From assembly GCA_021816925.1 (NCBI GenBank), contig JAKAWQ010000011.1, forward strand, positions 1 through 64,000: a stretch of DNA of 64,000 bases. Direction: 5' to 3'. The notes below the pieces were generated by a model, which searched no databases, was not told the DNA's origin, and was given only the letters and a program-made list of their open reading frames with translations. Shown here one piece after another: positions 1 to 7,943 of the stretch. The position numbers and the translations under genes are program-made. This DNA comes from Pseudomonadota bacterium. Its GTDB lineage: Bacteria; Pseudomonadota; Alphaproteobacteria; Acetobacterales; Acetobacteraceae. Each line of letters opens with the position of its first letter. Position 1 is the first letter of the stretch.

Positions 1-256
1 AAGATCGCAGGAGGCGAGCTCCGATTGGGAACCGACTCGATATACATGGCGGATCACTGCCACAATGAGCCGCTGCGTACAAGTCTCAAGTTTTACATTA
101 CATGGCTACATATGAGAGCGATCTCGGACTATGATTCAAGTCCTTCCAACGGTTGATGGTAATCGGGAGAAGGAAGTTCGGAATAAGAAGCAATCTGATC
201 GGCAGCCCGGATTCCCCGATTCGGCCGGTCTGCCGCGGTCCGCCACGAGGAGAAGG

Positions 257-1369
257 TCAGTGCCTTCGGTGCACGGCGAAGTCCGTAAGCGCGGTGAGAC
301 CGGTCTTGATCGGGGACGAGGCGAAGATCTCGAGGGCTTGGTGTGCGGCGCGCGAGAACGCCTCCGCTCGTGCGAGCGTGGCGGCGATCGCGCCGTGGTT
401 CCCGAGCAGGTTCACCGCAGTCGAAAGATCATCCGCACCCTGCGTGCCGTCCTCGATGGCGCGGCGCCAGAACCCGCGCTCGACCGGATCGCCGGCAGCG
501 AAAGCGAGCAGCACGGGAAGCGTGACCTTGCCTTCGCGGAAATCGTCGCCGATGGTCTTGCCGAGGGATGACTGGTCTGCCGCATAGTCGAGTGCATCGT
601 CGGCAAGCTGAAAGGCCATGCCGAGATTGCGTCCATATTCGGCAAGCGCCTGCTCCTCGGCCGCCGGGCTGCCGCCGAGCACCGCCCCGACTTGGCAGGC
701 GGCGGCGAAGAGCGCGGCAGTCTTGCCCTTGATCACCTCGAGGTAGCGCGATTCCGGGGTGTCGAGGTCGTTTTGGATGACCAGTTGCAGAACCTCGCCC
801 TCGGCGATCGTAGCCGCGGCCTCGGAGAGGATGGCGAGCACGCGAAGCGAACCGTCCCGCACCATGATCTGAAAGGCGCGCGCGAAAAGAAAATCACCGA
901 CGAGCACGGCCGCGTGGTTGCCGAAGACGGCGTTGGCGCTGGCGAGGCCGCGCCGGAGCGCGCTTTCATCGACGACGTCGTCGTGCAGCAGAGTCGCGGT
1001 GTGGATGAATTCCACGCAGGCGGCGAGCTGGATGTGACGGTCGGCGTCGGGGTGGCGCACATCGGACGTGCCGGCCCCGCCCGGATACCCGCACAACCGG
1101 GCGGCGGCGAGCGTGAGCAGCGGGCGGATGCGCTTGCCGCCGGCGGCGACGAGGTGCGCGGCAAGGCGCGGGATGAGCGGCACGGGGCTTTCCATGCGCG
1201 CAACGATGGTGCGGTTGCAGCGCGCGAGATCGTCGGCAAGCAAGGCGGAGAGCGCGGCGAGCGCGTCCGGTTCCACCTGGTCGGAGGCCACGAGGCTCGA
1301 CGTGGCGAAGCTGGCCACGGCGCCAAAATCGCTTTCCCGGCTTGATTGTGGCAAACACATGGCCACCAT
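257..1369 (-). CDS. ispB: Polyprenyl (octaprenyl-type) diphosphate synthase
   Basis: Trans-prenyltransferase that lengthens farnesyl diphosphate with isopentenyl diphosphate to make the ubiquinone side chain; cytosolic. The first aspartate-rich motif is visible as LLHDDVVD and the second as QLADDALDYAAD, with the substrate-binding GGKRIRP near the start of the fold and KGKTAALF in between. From the chosen ATG the product is about 370 residues, slightly longer than the usual 320-340, so the true start may be a little downstream (an in-frame ATG lies at 1360). It is divergent from the DUF2007 gene, with about 70 bases between them, an arrangement common in alphaproteobacteria. Chain length (octa- versus deca- or solanesyl) cannot be told from sequence alone. 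Confidence 0.93.
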   Translation of the reverse strand: MVAMCLPQSSRESDFGAVASFATSSLVASDQVEPDALAALSALLADDLARCNRTIVARMESPVPLIPRLAAHLVAAGGKRIRPLLTLAAARLCGYPGGAGTSDVRHPDADRHIQLAACVEFIHTATLLHDDVVDESALRRGLASANAVFGNHAAVLVGDFLFARAFQIMVRDGSLRVLAILSEAAATIAEGEVLQLVIQNDLDTPESRYLEVIKGKTAALFAAACQVGAVLGGSPAAEEQALAEYGRNLGMAFQLADDALDYAADQSSLGKTIGDDFREGKVTLPVLLAFAAGDPVERGFWRRAIEDGTQGADDLSTAVNLLGNHGAIAATLARAEAFSRAAHQALEIFASSPIKTGLTALTDFAVHRRH

Positions 1370-1441
1370 ATCGGCGCGCCGGAAAAGGGGGTCAAGCGCG
1401 GGCGCATTGGTACTCGCCAAGCGGAGAACGAAGGTCAGGAC

Positions 1442-1648
1442 ATGCGCGTGGTGGCCCGTTGCACGGATCCGGTAAGGCTTTCCTTCCTTGAGGCGTTGCT
1501 TGCGGATGCGGGAATCCCCTCGCTCGTGCTCGACAGCTACATGAGCGCAGCCGAGGGGAGCATCGGCGTGTTCCCGCGCCGTCTGGCAGTGGCGGAGGAG
1601 GACGGAGTGCGCGCTCTCAGGGTGCTGCGCGAAGCCGGCGAGGCTTGA
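1442..1648 (+). CDS. DUF2007 small protein (putative signal-transducing domain)
   Basis: A 68-residue protein made almost wholly of one DUF2007 domain: it opens MRVVARCTDPVRLSFLEALL, followed by the typical 'AGIPSLVLD' strand and the conserved 'VFPRRLAVAEED' segment. The family is annotated as a putative prokaryotic signal-transducing fold related to the PII type, but no function is established. ATG at 1442 is preceded by a purine-rich AGGTCAGGA. Its stop overlaps the TTG start of the next gene by four bases (TTGA), so the two are probably translationally coupled. It is an alphaproteobacterial neighbour of ispB. Confidence 0.85.
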   Translation: MRVVARCTDPVRLSFLEALLADAGIPSLVLDSYMSAAEGSIGVFPRRLAVAEEDGVRALRVLREAGEA

Positions 1649-2373
1649 TCGAAGCGAGCGAAGGGTGGCTGCTCGGAGGGCGCCTGCGCTATCGCCAGCC
1701 GCGGGAGGGCTTCCGCAGCGGGATCGAACCGGTGCTGCTGGCAGCGGCCGTTCCAGCGGAGGTGGACAGCCACGTGCTCGAAGGCGGCACGGGTGCGGGA
1801 GCCGGCCTTCTCTGTCTGGCGGCGCGCGTGGCGGGCGTGCGCGGGTTGGGCGTGGAGCAGGACGCGGGGCTGGCGGCGCTGGCGCGCGAAAATCTTGCGG
1901 CGAACGGATTTGCGGGCATTTCCGTGGCGGTCGGCGATATCCGGGCACCACGGCTCGCAGCGGGGCGGCAATTCGATCACGCTTTCGCCAATCCGCCCTG
2001 GCATGCGGCCTCGGTCACGGCGCCAACGCATCCGGGACGGGTGGCAGCGAAGCAGGGAGGCGAGACGCTCGGGGCGTGGATAGTGGCACTCGCGCGGCGC
2101 CTCCGGCGGCGAGGCACGCTCGCGTTGATCCTCCCCGCGGCGCTTGTACCGACCGCGCTGGCGGCGGCTGGAGCGGCGGGCTGCGGGAGCACCCAGCTTT
2201 TTCCGTTGTGGCCCCGGGAAGGAAGGCCGGCAAAGCTGGTCTTGATGCGGGTGACCCGCGCTGGGCAGGGACCGCTCAGGTTGCTGGCGGGGCTAGTGCT
2301 GCAGGGGCCGGACGGACGGTCCACGACGGCGGCCGAGGCAGTGCTGCGCGGCGGGGCGGCGCTCGGTTTTTAG
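1645..2373 (+). CDS. TrmN6-like SAM-dependent N6-adenine methyltransferase
   Basis: Predicted class I SAM methyltransferase of the tRNA1(Val) A37 N6-methyltransferase type (TrmN6/YfiC). The sequence shows a glycine-rich SAM-binding motif (EGGTGAGAG), an acidic residue after strand 2 (GVEQD), and the NPPW catalytic motif (FANPPWHA) typical of enzymes that methylate an exocyclic amino group. Length 242 residues fits the family. It starts with TTG inside the stop of the DUF2007 gene. Target RNA is inferred from family only. The reading frame ends at TAG just before a 446-base gap without a recognisable gene. Confidence 0.85.
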   Translation: MIEASEGWLLGGRLRYRQPREGFRSGIEPVLLAAAVPAEVDSHVLEGGTGAGAGLLCLAARVAGVRGLGVEQDAGLAALARENLAANGFAGISVAVGDIRAPRLAAGRQFDHAFANPPWHAASVTAPTHPGRVAAKQGGETLGAWIVALARRLRRRGTLALILPAALVPTALAAAGAAGCGSTQLFPLWPREGRPAKLVLMRVTRAGQGPLRLLAGLVLQGPDGRSTTAAEAVLRGGAALGF

Positions 2374-2819
2374 TTGCGACGACTTCAACGGACAAACGTC
2401 AAACGGGCCAGTGCGCCTCCTGCCACCAGGTGGCCATTAGCTTCCCCCTGCCGAGACGATAGCACCCAGGAAGGCCTGTGCGGGGTCTTGCCGACTCGCC
2501 GCCGATCGACCACCCAAATGCCACCTCAAACAAATCAATGCGTTGCCACCAACCCAACGTCAAAAGCGGCCGATCACTGGCCAAGTTGGTCGGGAAATGT
2601 CAGGCTCACGTGCCTGTGATGCCCGGCCATGCCCAAAAACCGAAGCAAGAGTAGTGACCTGAAACAGAAACGCCTAACCTTACATGTCAGGTCCTGCCGA
2701 TAAACGCCGTCGCTTTGGCCGAATTGGTCGGGAGTCCGGGCCGGGCGGCGCGCATATTTCGGACGTCGCAACAAGCACCCGCTCGCTGAGGATTCGACGC
2801 AGCCGACGGGCTAACAGGG
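2374..2819. other. Gene-poor gap with a diverged 17-base direct repeat
   Basis: No reading frame here has the codon character of a gene, and no RNA gene was recognised. Two near-copies of a 17-base stretch (GGCCAAGTTGGTCGGGA at 2579-2595 and GGCCGAATTGGTCGGGA at 2717-2733, 15 of 17 identical) lie in the same orientation 138 bases apart. Composition is visibly less G+C-rich than the neighbouring genes. It may be the remains of a lost gene or a mobile element, but no transposase fragment could be identified. Confidence 0.4.
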
Positions 2820-3098
2820 ATGATGAGGACCAGATTGGCCGACGTCGAAACCGCCGATGCACCCGCTGCCGTCCCGCGTTATACGCGGCGGCTCTCGGAC
2901 AAGATTCTGGTTGCCTTCCATCAGGCCTGCGATCAGGGCGACCTCGAGGTTGCCGGGCATCTCCTGCGCGTCCTCGAGTTGATGCTGACCCGCCGCCCCC
3001 CTACACCCGACCAGCAGCGCCGGCGCAACATGGAGGGGCTGGTGGCGGCGCACGAGCGGCTCTGGAACCTCCGGCACGCCAGCATGACGCCCTCCTGA
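2820..3098 (+). CDS. Conserved small alphaproteobacterial protein of unknown function
   Basis: A 92-residue soluble protein. The core 'LSDKILVAFHQACDQGDLEV' followed by 'LLRVLELMLTRRPP' and 'ERLWNLRH' forms predicted amphipathic helices and resembles a small protein I have seen repeatedly in Rhodospirillales-type genomes; no function is assigned. Two ATG codons are adjacent (2820 and 2823). There is no signal peptide or membrane segment. It stands alone, with gene-free DNA upstream and a convergent sulfotransferase gene downstream. Confidence 0.75.
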   Translation: MMRTRLADVETADAPAAVPRYTRRLSDKILVAFHQACDQGDLEVAGHLLRVLELMLTRRPPTPDQQRRRNMEGLVAAHERLWNLRHASMTPS

Positions 3099-3205
3099 CA
3101 TGAGCGCTGGGATTCGTACGTGCGAAGTGGCTCGATCCCGGGATCCAATCCGGCATTCGGTGGCAGCCGTGCGTTTCCTCCGGGCAGGCCGCCGCGTCGC
3201 GCGCA

Positions 3206-4300
3206 TCAGCTCTTGCCGGGTGGCTGCCCCTGCAACTCGGCACGGAGCGCGCGCACAACCCGCCCCAGGTCATTCAAGCGCTGGTCCAGTTCGACCATCC
3301 GCTGATCGTAGCGGACAACGAGACCGCCGAAGAACGATATCACGTCCTCGAACGAGAGCGACGCCATGGCGATGGGGTCGGCCGGGCCATTGAAGGCAGG
3401 AATTTCGAACAGCTTGGAGCGGTGAAAGTATTCCTGTGCCATCTGGGCATTCTCGCTTCGGAAGAAGGACTCGATTTCCTCGAGGAGCCGCTGCGGCAAC
3501 AACCGATGCTCGATGCCGGCCGCCATCGTGCCGCTGGTGACCGCGTTCTCCACCACCAAATCGGAGAACTGCATACGCGGGTGGTAGCGGTTTATCATCA
3601 GCATGATCGCCACTTCCTTGGGCGAAAGGCTCGTATTGATGGCGGGGATGTCGGTGGAGAAGCCTGTCCCGTCGATGCCAAACGCGGAGAGGCAATCGAG
3701 GAAAAGGCCGCCCTCATCACGGATCGCGGTATCGTAGATACGGCAGAGAATGTTCCTGGCGCCGAAAATATCGGCGAGGGTGCGATAGAAGCTGTGGTAT
3801 TTGAGGAAAGGCGTGCTGCGGTACATCGTCCGCACGTAGGTTTCGGGATAGTCGGTATAACCGTGCCGCTTCACCTGCTGCATATAGGCCGAGGCCAGGA
3901 ACTGGTCGTGCCTGCGAATGTAGTAGAGTGCCTTGACCGTGATGCCGCTGTTCCGGATTGAGGCCAGCAGCCTCTCGAGATGCTCCCGCGCGGCGTCGAT
4001 AAAGAGTTCGCTCGAAACGATGCCGATGTCGGCAGTACTGTTCTCGACTGCGGTATGGAATTCGGTGTGATACTGCGCGCCGTCTGCGATACGCGCCGGT
4101 GCATTCGGAGGCAGGAGGGTACGGGCAAGAAAGGACCCATTACCTGAGGAAATGCTCCCCTTGAGGCCGAGGTTGAACTCGCCGATCTGGAAATAGTCGA
4201 TTGAGTGCGCTTTGAGCGCCGCATGGTTCCTGGCAAGGAACACCTGCAGGGCGGACGTGCCGGTCTTCGGCATTCCGATATGCAGGATGATCTCTTTCAT
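3206..4300 (-). CDS. PAPS-dependent sulfotransferase-family protein
   Basis: The N-terminus MKEIILHIGMPKTGTSALQ carries the 5'-phosphosulfate-binding loop (PKTGTSALQ) of the sulfotransferase superfamily, and 'YYIRRHDQFLASAYMQ' with a later Arg/Ser-containing strand fits the 3'-phosphate-binding region. About 364 residues from the ATG at 4300; an upstream in-frame start at 4372 is possible but would put 24 residues before the conserved fold start. The last 40 residues are predicted coiled coil. Acceptor is unknown; a cell-surface glycan is likely from the family. Rows of 60 bases sampled by hand are 55-60% G+C, against 68% in rows of the 15.7-19.2 kb gene, and it lies between two gene-poor gaps, so horizontal acquisition is plausible. 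Confidence 0.75.
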   Translation of the reverse strand: MKEIILHIGMPKTGTSALQVFLARNHAALKAHSIDYFQIGEFNLGLKGSISSGNGSFLARTLLPPNAPARIADGAQYHTEFHTAVENSTADIGIVSSELFIDAAREHLERLLASIRNSGITVKALYYIRRHDQFLASAYMQQVKRHGYTDYPETYVRTMYRSTPFLKYHSFYRTLADIFGARNILCRIYDTAIRDEGGLFLDCLSAFGIDGTGFSTDIPAINTSLSPKEVAIMLMINRYHPRMQFSDLVVENAVTSGTMAAGIEHRLLPQRLLEEIESFFRSENAQMAQEYFHRSKLFEIPAFNGPADPIAMASLSFEDVISFFGGLVVRYDQRMVELDQRLNDLGRVVRALRAELQGQPPGKS

Positions 4301-4916
4301 CCACTCAATCTCTTCTGGTTGATCACTTGGCCGTTCAGCTCCGACACCGTACGGACCCGTCGAGGCGCGCAATTACCGAAAGCATGCGAGTATCGTCCAT
4401 CCCCCTCGGTGTCCACGCGCGTCCCGGCTGAGCAGCATTCCGCTCCCCGTCGGAATGCTTCGCGCATTCGGATTGAGAATTCCCTCCTTGCCGTCATCCC
4501 CCGCGCGCTCCGGGCGGCAGATGCGAATCGGGTACAACCAGAGTTGGATCACGCTAGCACGCGCCTTCGCGGGAGGGGCGGCACGTCGAAAAGGCGCGGA
4601 TCGCGGTTCCGGGAGCTGCGTGGCCTTCGACGGTACCGACCGCCCGCGAAGCCGGCATCGAGCCGCAGATGGCAAATCACCACCGCCCTCCGGACACACC
4701 TCCGAACCCCCTGCTGGCCAGCCACGATTCCGGGTACCAGAAAATCTCTTCTCTCACGCTGGCCACGCCGTTCCTGCGTCTGCTCGCCCGGCTGCCTCTC
4801 GGATAGTGGCAGAACCGGCGATGCCGGACCATCCAGGCCGGCTAGCGCGGGTCGCGGCTGACTGGAATCACCGCAGGCGATCCGGAGCCGCGTTAATCCG
4901 CTCGGACAAACGAAGC
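4301..4916. other. Gene-poor gap upstream of the sulfotransferase gene
   Basis: About 600 bases with no convincing reading frame on either strand and no recognisable RNA gene. It should hold the promoter of the minus-strand sulfotransferase gene, but no clear -35/-10 pair was picked out. Short low-complexity arginine/alanine-coding frames here look like chance frames in G+C-rich DNA. Confidence 0.4.
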
Positions 4917-4947
4917 AGAGCGTTTTCAGCTTGGTTGAAAACGCTCT
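4917..4947 (-). terminator. Perfect 12-bp inverted repeat at the 3' end of the XRE gene
   Basis: AGAGCGTTTTCA (4917-4928) and TGAAAACGCTCT (4936-4947) are perfect reverse complements around a 7-base loop. The stop codon of the minus-strand XRE regulator (4946-4948) lies at the base of the stem. Read on the minus strand the hairpin is followed by a weak pyrimidine stretch (CTTCGTTTG), so it can serve as a terminator. The AGCGTTTTC core also resembles short dispersed repeats known from alphaproteobacterial genomes. Confidence 0.6.
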
Positions 4948-5431
4948 AGGGGCGGCGCTCAGCTGCGGCCTGCGCAGCCAGGACGCGCGCCATTTCACTC
5001 AAGGCTTCTTGGTGACGCTCGTTGCTGATCGCCGAAAAATTTCGGGCGAGTTCCAGGACACGTCTTTGGACGACCGTCAGACCGGGGCTCGGGGGTCCCT
5101 GATCGATCCCCTCGAAGAACCAGGAAATCGGCACCTGGAGAACCTGGGCTATTTCGAACAGGCGCCCCGCGGAAATACGGTTGAGGCCACGTTCATACTT
5201 GTGGGCCTGCTGATAGGTCACGCCGATCAACCTGGCGAGCTGCTGTTGCGACAGCCCGAGCATCAGGCGTCTCTCCCGGATTCGCATGCCGACGTGCCGA
5301 TCCGCGGCCACAGCGCGCCCCTGCGGGCGCCTGCTCTGCGATGGAGCCGCTCGCTCTTCCGTAACGGCCGCTTGCGCCGCGGCGGTCGAGGTTCCGTATT
5401 TCGGGTGGTCGATCACCCAAGCTCTCCCCAC
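4946..5431 (-). CDS. XRE-family helix-turn-helix transcriptional regulator
   Basis: A 161-residue DNA-binding protein. An XRE/Cro helix-turn-helix spans roughly residues 48-105: 'RIRERRLMLGLSQQQLARLI' with the recognition helix in 'VTYQQAHKYERG' and the supporting 'ISAGRLFEIAQVL'. This QQAHKYE version is a widespread alphaproteobacterial subtype. The first 45 residues are low-complexity, so the GTG start at 5431 is uncertain; the domain itself is not. The C-terminal 40 residues are helical and could dimerise. No target is known; it is transcribed in the same direction as phaR, whose 3' end lies 161 bases upstream, across an A+T-rich stretch. Confidence 0.85.
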   Translation of the reverse strand: MGRAWVIDHPKYGTSTAAAQAAVTEERAAPSQSRRPQGRAVAADRHVGMRIRERRLMLGLSQQQLARLIGVTYQQAHKYERGLNRISAGRLFEIAQVLQVPISWFFEGIDQGPPSPGLTVVQRRVLELARNFSAISNERHQEALSEMARVLAAQAAAERRP

Positions 5432-5592
5432 ACGAGGTCGTTCTCGCCAGAGAGAACATCCAGCGCAAGCGATATCCGCTGTGACCGCGAAAAATTGATC
5501 ACCGTCGCAAATTTCAGCCGCCGCATGGCGGGTCGCGACGCCGCCGCATAGTATGCAGATAATCGTTTAAGAGTAATTGGCTGATCTAATTA

Positions 5593-6249
5593 TCAAACAC
5601 CCCGATCGGCCTTGGACTCCGCTTTGCCCACGCTTCCCGCTCGCTCGGCACGTGCATCGGCGAGCTGGCGGCGCAACTCCGCTACCTCGGCCCGCAGTAT
5701 CCTCACCTCCTGGTCTGCCGAGTCCCCTTCGCGCGGGGCGTCCTGCGTGCCCGCCCCGGGCGGCCTGTAGAAGGGAGAAAAGAGGGTCATCGCGCGTTCC
5801 ATCTGGCGACCCATCTCCTCCATATTGAATGGAAAGAGGTTTCCCATCGTCTGTTGCATGGCCACCCGCATATCCTGCTGCTGGCGGGCAAAGCTCGCCA
5901 TTGCCTGCTCGAGGTAGCGTGGCACCAAGTTTTGCAGGGAGTCGCCATAAAAGGCGATGAGGTGCCGGAGGAAGCTCGTGGGCAGGAGCGCGCGACCCTT
6001 GTTTTCCTCTTCGACGATGATCTGGGTCAGGACGCTGCGCGTGATGTCCTCGCCGGTTTTCGCGTCGTAGACCACGAAATCCCGCCCGCCGCGCACCATT
6101 TCGGCCAGCGTGTCGAGAGTGATATAGCTCGAGCTTTCGGTATTGTACAAGCGCCGGTTGGCATACTTCTTCACCACCACGGGCGGCTCCGGCGCGCCTT
6201 CGGAAACGCTTGGTTCGTGCTCTGGGGTTTCTGGCATCTCTCTGTCCAT
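5593..6249 (-). CDS. phaR: Polyhydroxyalkanoate synthesis regulator PhaR
   Basis: DNA-binding repressor that also binds PHA granules and controls phasin and PHA genes. The N-terminal PHB/PHA accumulation regulator domain is clear (KKYANRRLYNTESSSYITL, then 'LAEMVRGGRDFVVYDAKTGE' and 'LTQIIVEEE', residues about 27-85), followed by the second accumulation-regulator domain (FLRHLIAFYGDSLQ...VPRYLEQAM) and a glutamine-rich helix. The C-terminal 35 residues form a charged coiled coil. 218 residues, a normal length. It is divergent from the phaC cluster, so it probably controls the shared 187-base promoter region and itself. Confidence 0.95.
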   Translation of the reverse strand: MDREMPETPEHEPSVSEGAPEPPVVVKKYANRRLYNTESSSYITLDTLAEMVRGGRDFVVYDAKTGEDITRSVLTQIIVEEENKGRALLPTSFLRHLIAFYGDSLQNLVPRYLEQAMASFARQQQDMRVAMQQTMGNLFPFNMEEMGRQMERAMTLFSPFYRPPGAGTQDAPREGDSADQEVRILRAEVAELRRQLADARAERAGSVGKAESKADRGV

Positions 6250-6436
6250 CCTCGACCTCGTCGGCGTGGTAGGGCCGATCCCGATCCGACGGGAGGGTAT
6301 CGGGTCATTCCATTAGCACGGGAATCGGCTCGTGGGTTCAGAACGGCGGTGCTTTTCGCGCCCGGCAGCCGAGCTCGATTGTTCCGCCGGCTGCCGCTTG
6401 CCGCTATGGTCTCGCCGCCCGGAGGAAGGATGACGA

Positions 6437-6889
6437 ATGACCGAGGCGTCGGCAGCGGACGCAGCGCCGTTCGCGGCCAGCGACGTCGAGGCGCTGGCGC
6501 GCGATTGGATCACTCTCTGGCAGAGCGAGTTGTCTTCGTTTGCCAGCGATCGAGAGGCCGCGGAGGCTTGGCTCCGGCTGCTCGCGCTTTGGGCCGGGGC
6601 GGCGACGAGCCTCCTCTCGGTCATTCCAGCCCCGCCTTCGCCCGATGCCCATGAACGGCCGGCCGGACGCACCGGGACCGCTCAGCCGCCGGGGGCCACG
6701 GCCGCTGCTTCTCCACCTGACGCTCGCGATGCTGCGCTCGAGCGCCTCGATCGCCGTCTCGCCCGGCTGGAGGAGCGGCTGGCAGCGCTCGAGCGAGCAA
6801 TTCACGGAGGCAGCCGCACGGCTGGCCGCGGCCTTGGGCCGGCCCGGCGGGCCGGACGAGGCGGCGTTCCGTCGCGCGGTCCAGGCTGA
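6437..6889 (+). CDS. Coiled-coil protein preceding phaC (possible PHA synthase partner)
   Basis: A 150-residue protein of unknown function. Its N-terminal third is an amphipathic helical region ('ARDWITLWQSELSSFASDRE...WLRLLALWAGAATSLLSVI'); a proline/alanine linker follows; then a strong heptad coiled coil ('LERLDRRLARLEERLAALER', about residues 100-120). The layout recalls small PhaE-like or PHA-synthase-associated proteins, which is an inference from form and position only. A good ribosome site (GGAGGAAGG at 6421-6429) precedes ATG 6437. The last 245 bases overlap phaC in another frame; the final 25 residues are glycine/arginine-rich and look like read-through over phaC codons. Confidence 0.65.
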   Translation: MTEASAADAAPFAASDVEALARDWITLWQSELSSFASDREAAEAWLRLLALWAGAATSLLSVIPAPPSPDAHERPAGRTGTAQPPGATAAASPPDARDAALERLDRRLARLEERLAALERAIHGGSRTAGRGLGPARRAGRGGVPSRGPG

Positions 6890-7886
6890 GGCACTGCAAC
6901 AGGACCGCGCCCTGATTGCCGGCATCGCCGCCTACCGGCGCCACCCCTTCAGACGCAATCTGCCCGATTCGCCCGCGCTTTGGGCGGAGGGCGAGACGCG
7001 CCTGCTCGATTACGGGACCGGCCGCAGGCGCGGCGCTCCGACGGTCCTGTTCGTACCAAGCCTCATCAACCGCGCATATGTATTGGATCTTACAGAACAA
7101 TCATCGATGTTGCGCTGGCTCGCCCGGGCTGGGATCCGCCCCCTCCTGCTCGACTGGGGCTGGCCCGGCAAGGCCGAGCGAAGCTTCACCCTCACGGACT
7201 ACGTCGCCGGCCGCCTCGAGCGTGCAATCGAGGCGGCGCCGCGCCGGCTGATACTCGCCGGCTACTGCATGGGCGGCCTGCTCGCATTGGCCGCGTCCCT
7301 GCGCCGGCCCGACCGCATCCGTGCGCTCGCCGTGCTCGCCGCACCTTGGGACTTCCACGCAAGCGGCGCCGAGACCGCAATCCTGCTCGGGCGCATGTTG
7401 CCGGCCCTCGAACCGGTGTTGGCCTTTAGCGCGAGCCTGCCGGTCGATCTCTTGCAGATGCTCTTTGCCGCCCTCGACCCGTTCGGAATCAGCGCCAAGT
7501 ATCGGGCTTTTGCCCGGCTCGATCCTTCCTCCGACCGCGCCCGCCTGTTCGTTGCGCTGGAAGACTGGCTGAATGACGGTATCCCCCTCGCGGCGCCCGT
7601 GGCGCGCGAGTGTCTCGGCGGCTGGTACGGCGCCAATACGCCCGGCCGTGCGGAATGGCGTATCGCCGGTCTGCCGGTCGATCCGCGCGACCTCCGCGTG
7701 CCCGCCTTCGTCGCGGTGCCGGGAAGGGACCGGATCGTACCGCCGCAAAGTGCCAGGCCGCTCGCGGATCTCATCCCGGCCGCAGTGCTGCATACGCCGG
7801 CCGCCGGCCATGTCGGCATGGTCGCCGGCTCCGGCGCCGAAACTGCGTTGTGGCGGCCGCTGCGCGACTGGGTGCTGAGCCTTTGA
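6645..7886 (+). CDS. phaC: PHA synthase (PhaC-like alpha/beta hydrolase)
   Basis: Polymerises 3-hydroxyacyl-CoA into polyhydroxyalkanoate at the granule surface. The PhaC lipase-like box is GYCMGG, with cysteine (about residue 208) as the nucleophile in place of serine; the catalytic Asp lies in PGRDRIVPP and the His in AAGHVGMV. 'PSLINRAYVLDL' and 'LLDWGWPGKAERSFTL' match the conserved PhaC core. At 413 residues from ATG 6645 it is shorter than class I synthases (about 590) and nearer class III. Start is uncertain: ATG 6645, 6651 or 6729 are in frame; the residues from 6645 on ('RPLLLHLTLAML') look like a genuine PhaC leader, so the first is preferred. phaA follows 57 bases later. Confidence 0.88.
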   Translation: MPMNGRPDAPGPLSRRGPRPLLLHLTLAMLRSSASIAVSPGWRSGWQRSSEQFTEAAARLAAALGRPGGPDEAAFRRAVQAEALQQDRALIAGIAAYRRHPFRRNLPDSPALWAEGETRLLDYGTGRRRGAPTVLFVPSLINRAYVLDLTEQSSMLRWLARAGIRPLLLDWGWPGKAERSFTLTDYVAGRLERAIEAAPRRLILAGYCMGGLLALAASLRRPDRIRALAVLAAPWDFHASGAETAILLGRMLPALEPVLAFSASLPVDLLQMLFAALDPFGISAKYRAFARLDPSSDRARLFVALEDWLNDGIPLAAPVARECLGGWYGANTPGRAEWRIAGLPVDPRDLRVPAFVAVPGRDRIVPPQSARPLADLIPAAVLHTPAAGHVGMVAGSGAETALWRPLRDWVLSL

Positions 7887-7943
7887 CCTCGCCCTCGCCG
7901 GCAGTAAGCTCATCTCCGCCACTCGGGAAGGGAGAGCCAAGCC

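Noticed and set aside
4549-4998. Small genes in the gap upstream of the sulfotransferase
   Set aside because: Frames of 60-160 residues on both strands are arginine/alanine-rich without ribosome sites or recognisable motifs.
6280-6304. PhaR operator CCCGAT...ATCGGG upstream of phaR
   Set aside because: Six-base arms 13 bases apart are expected by chance in this DNA, and the pattern does not match a PhaR site I know.
6730-6830. phaC and its upstream gene as one protein broken by a frameshift
   Set aside because: Considered because the coiled coil runs up to the PhaC helical region. The PhaC frame has its own plausible leader upstream of that point and several ATG codons, so two overlapping genes is the simpler reading; kept as a finding, not as a pseudogene call.
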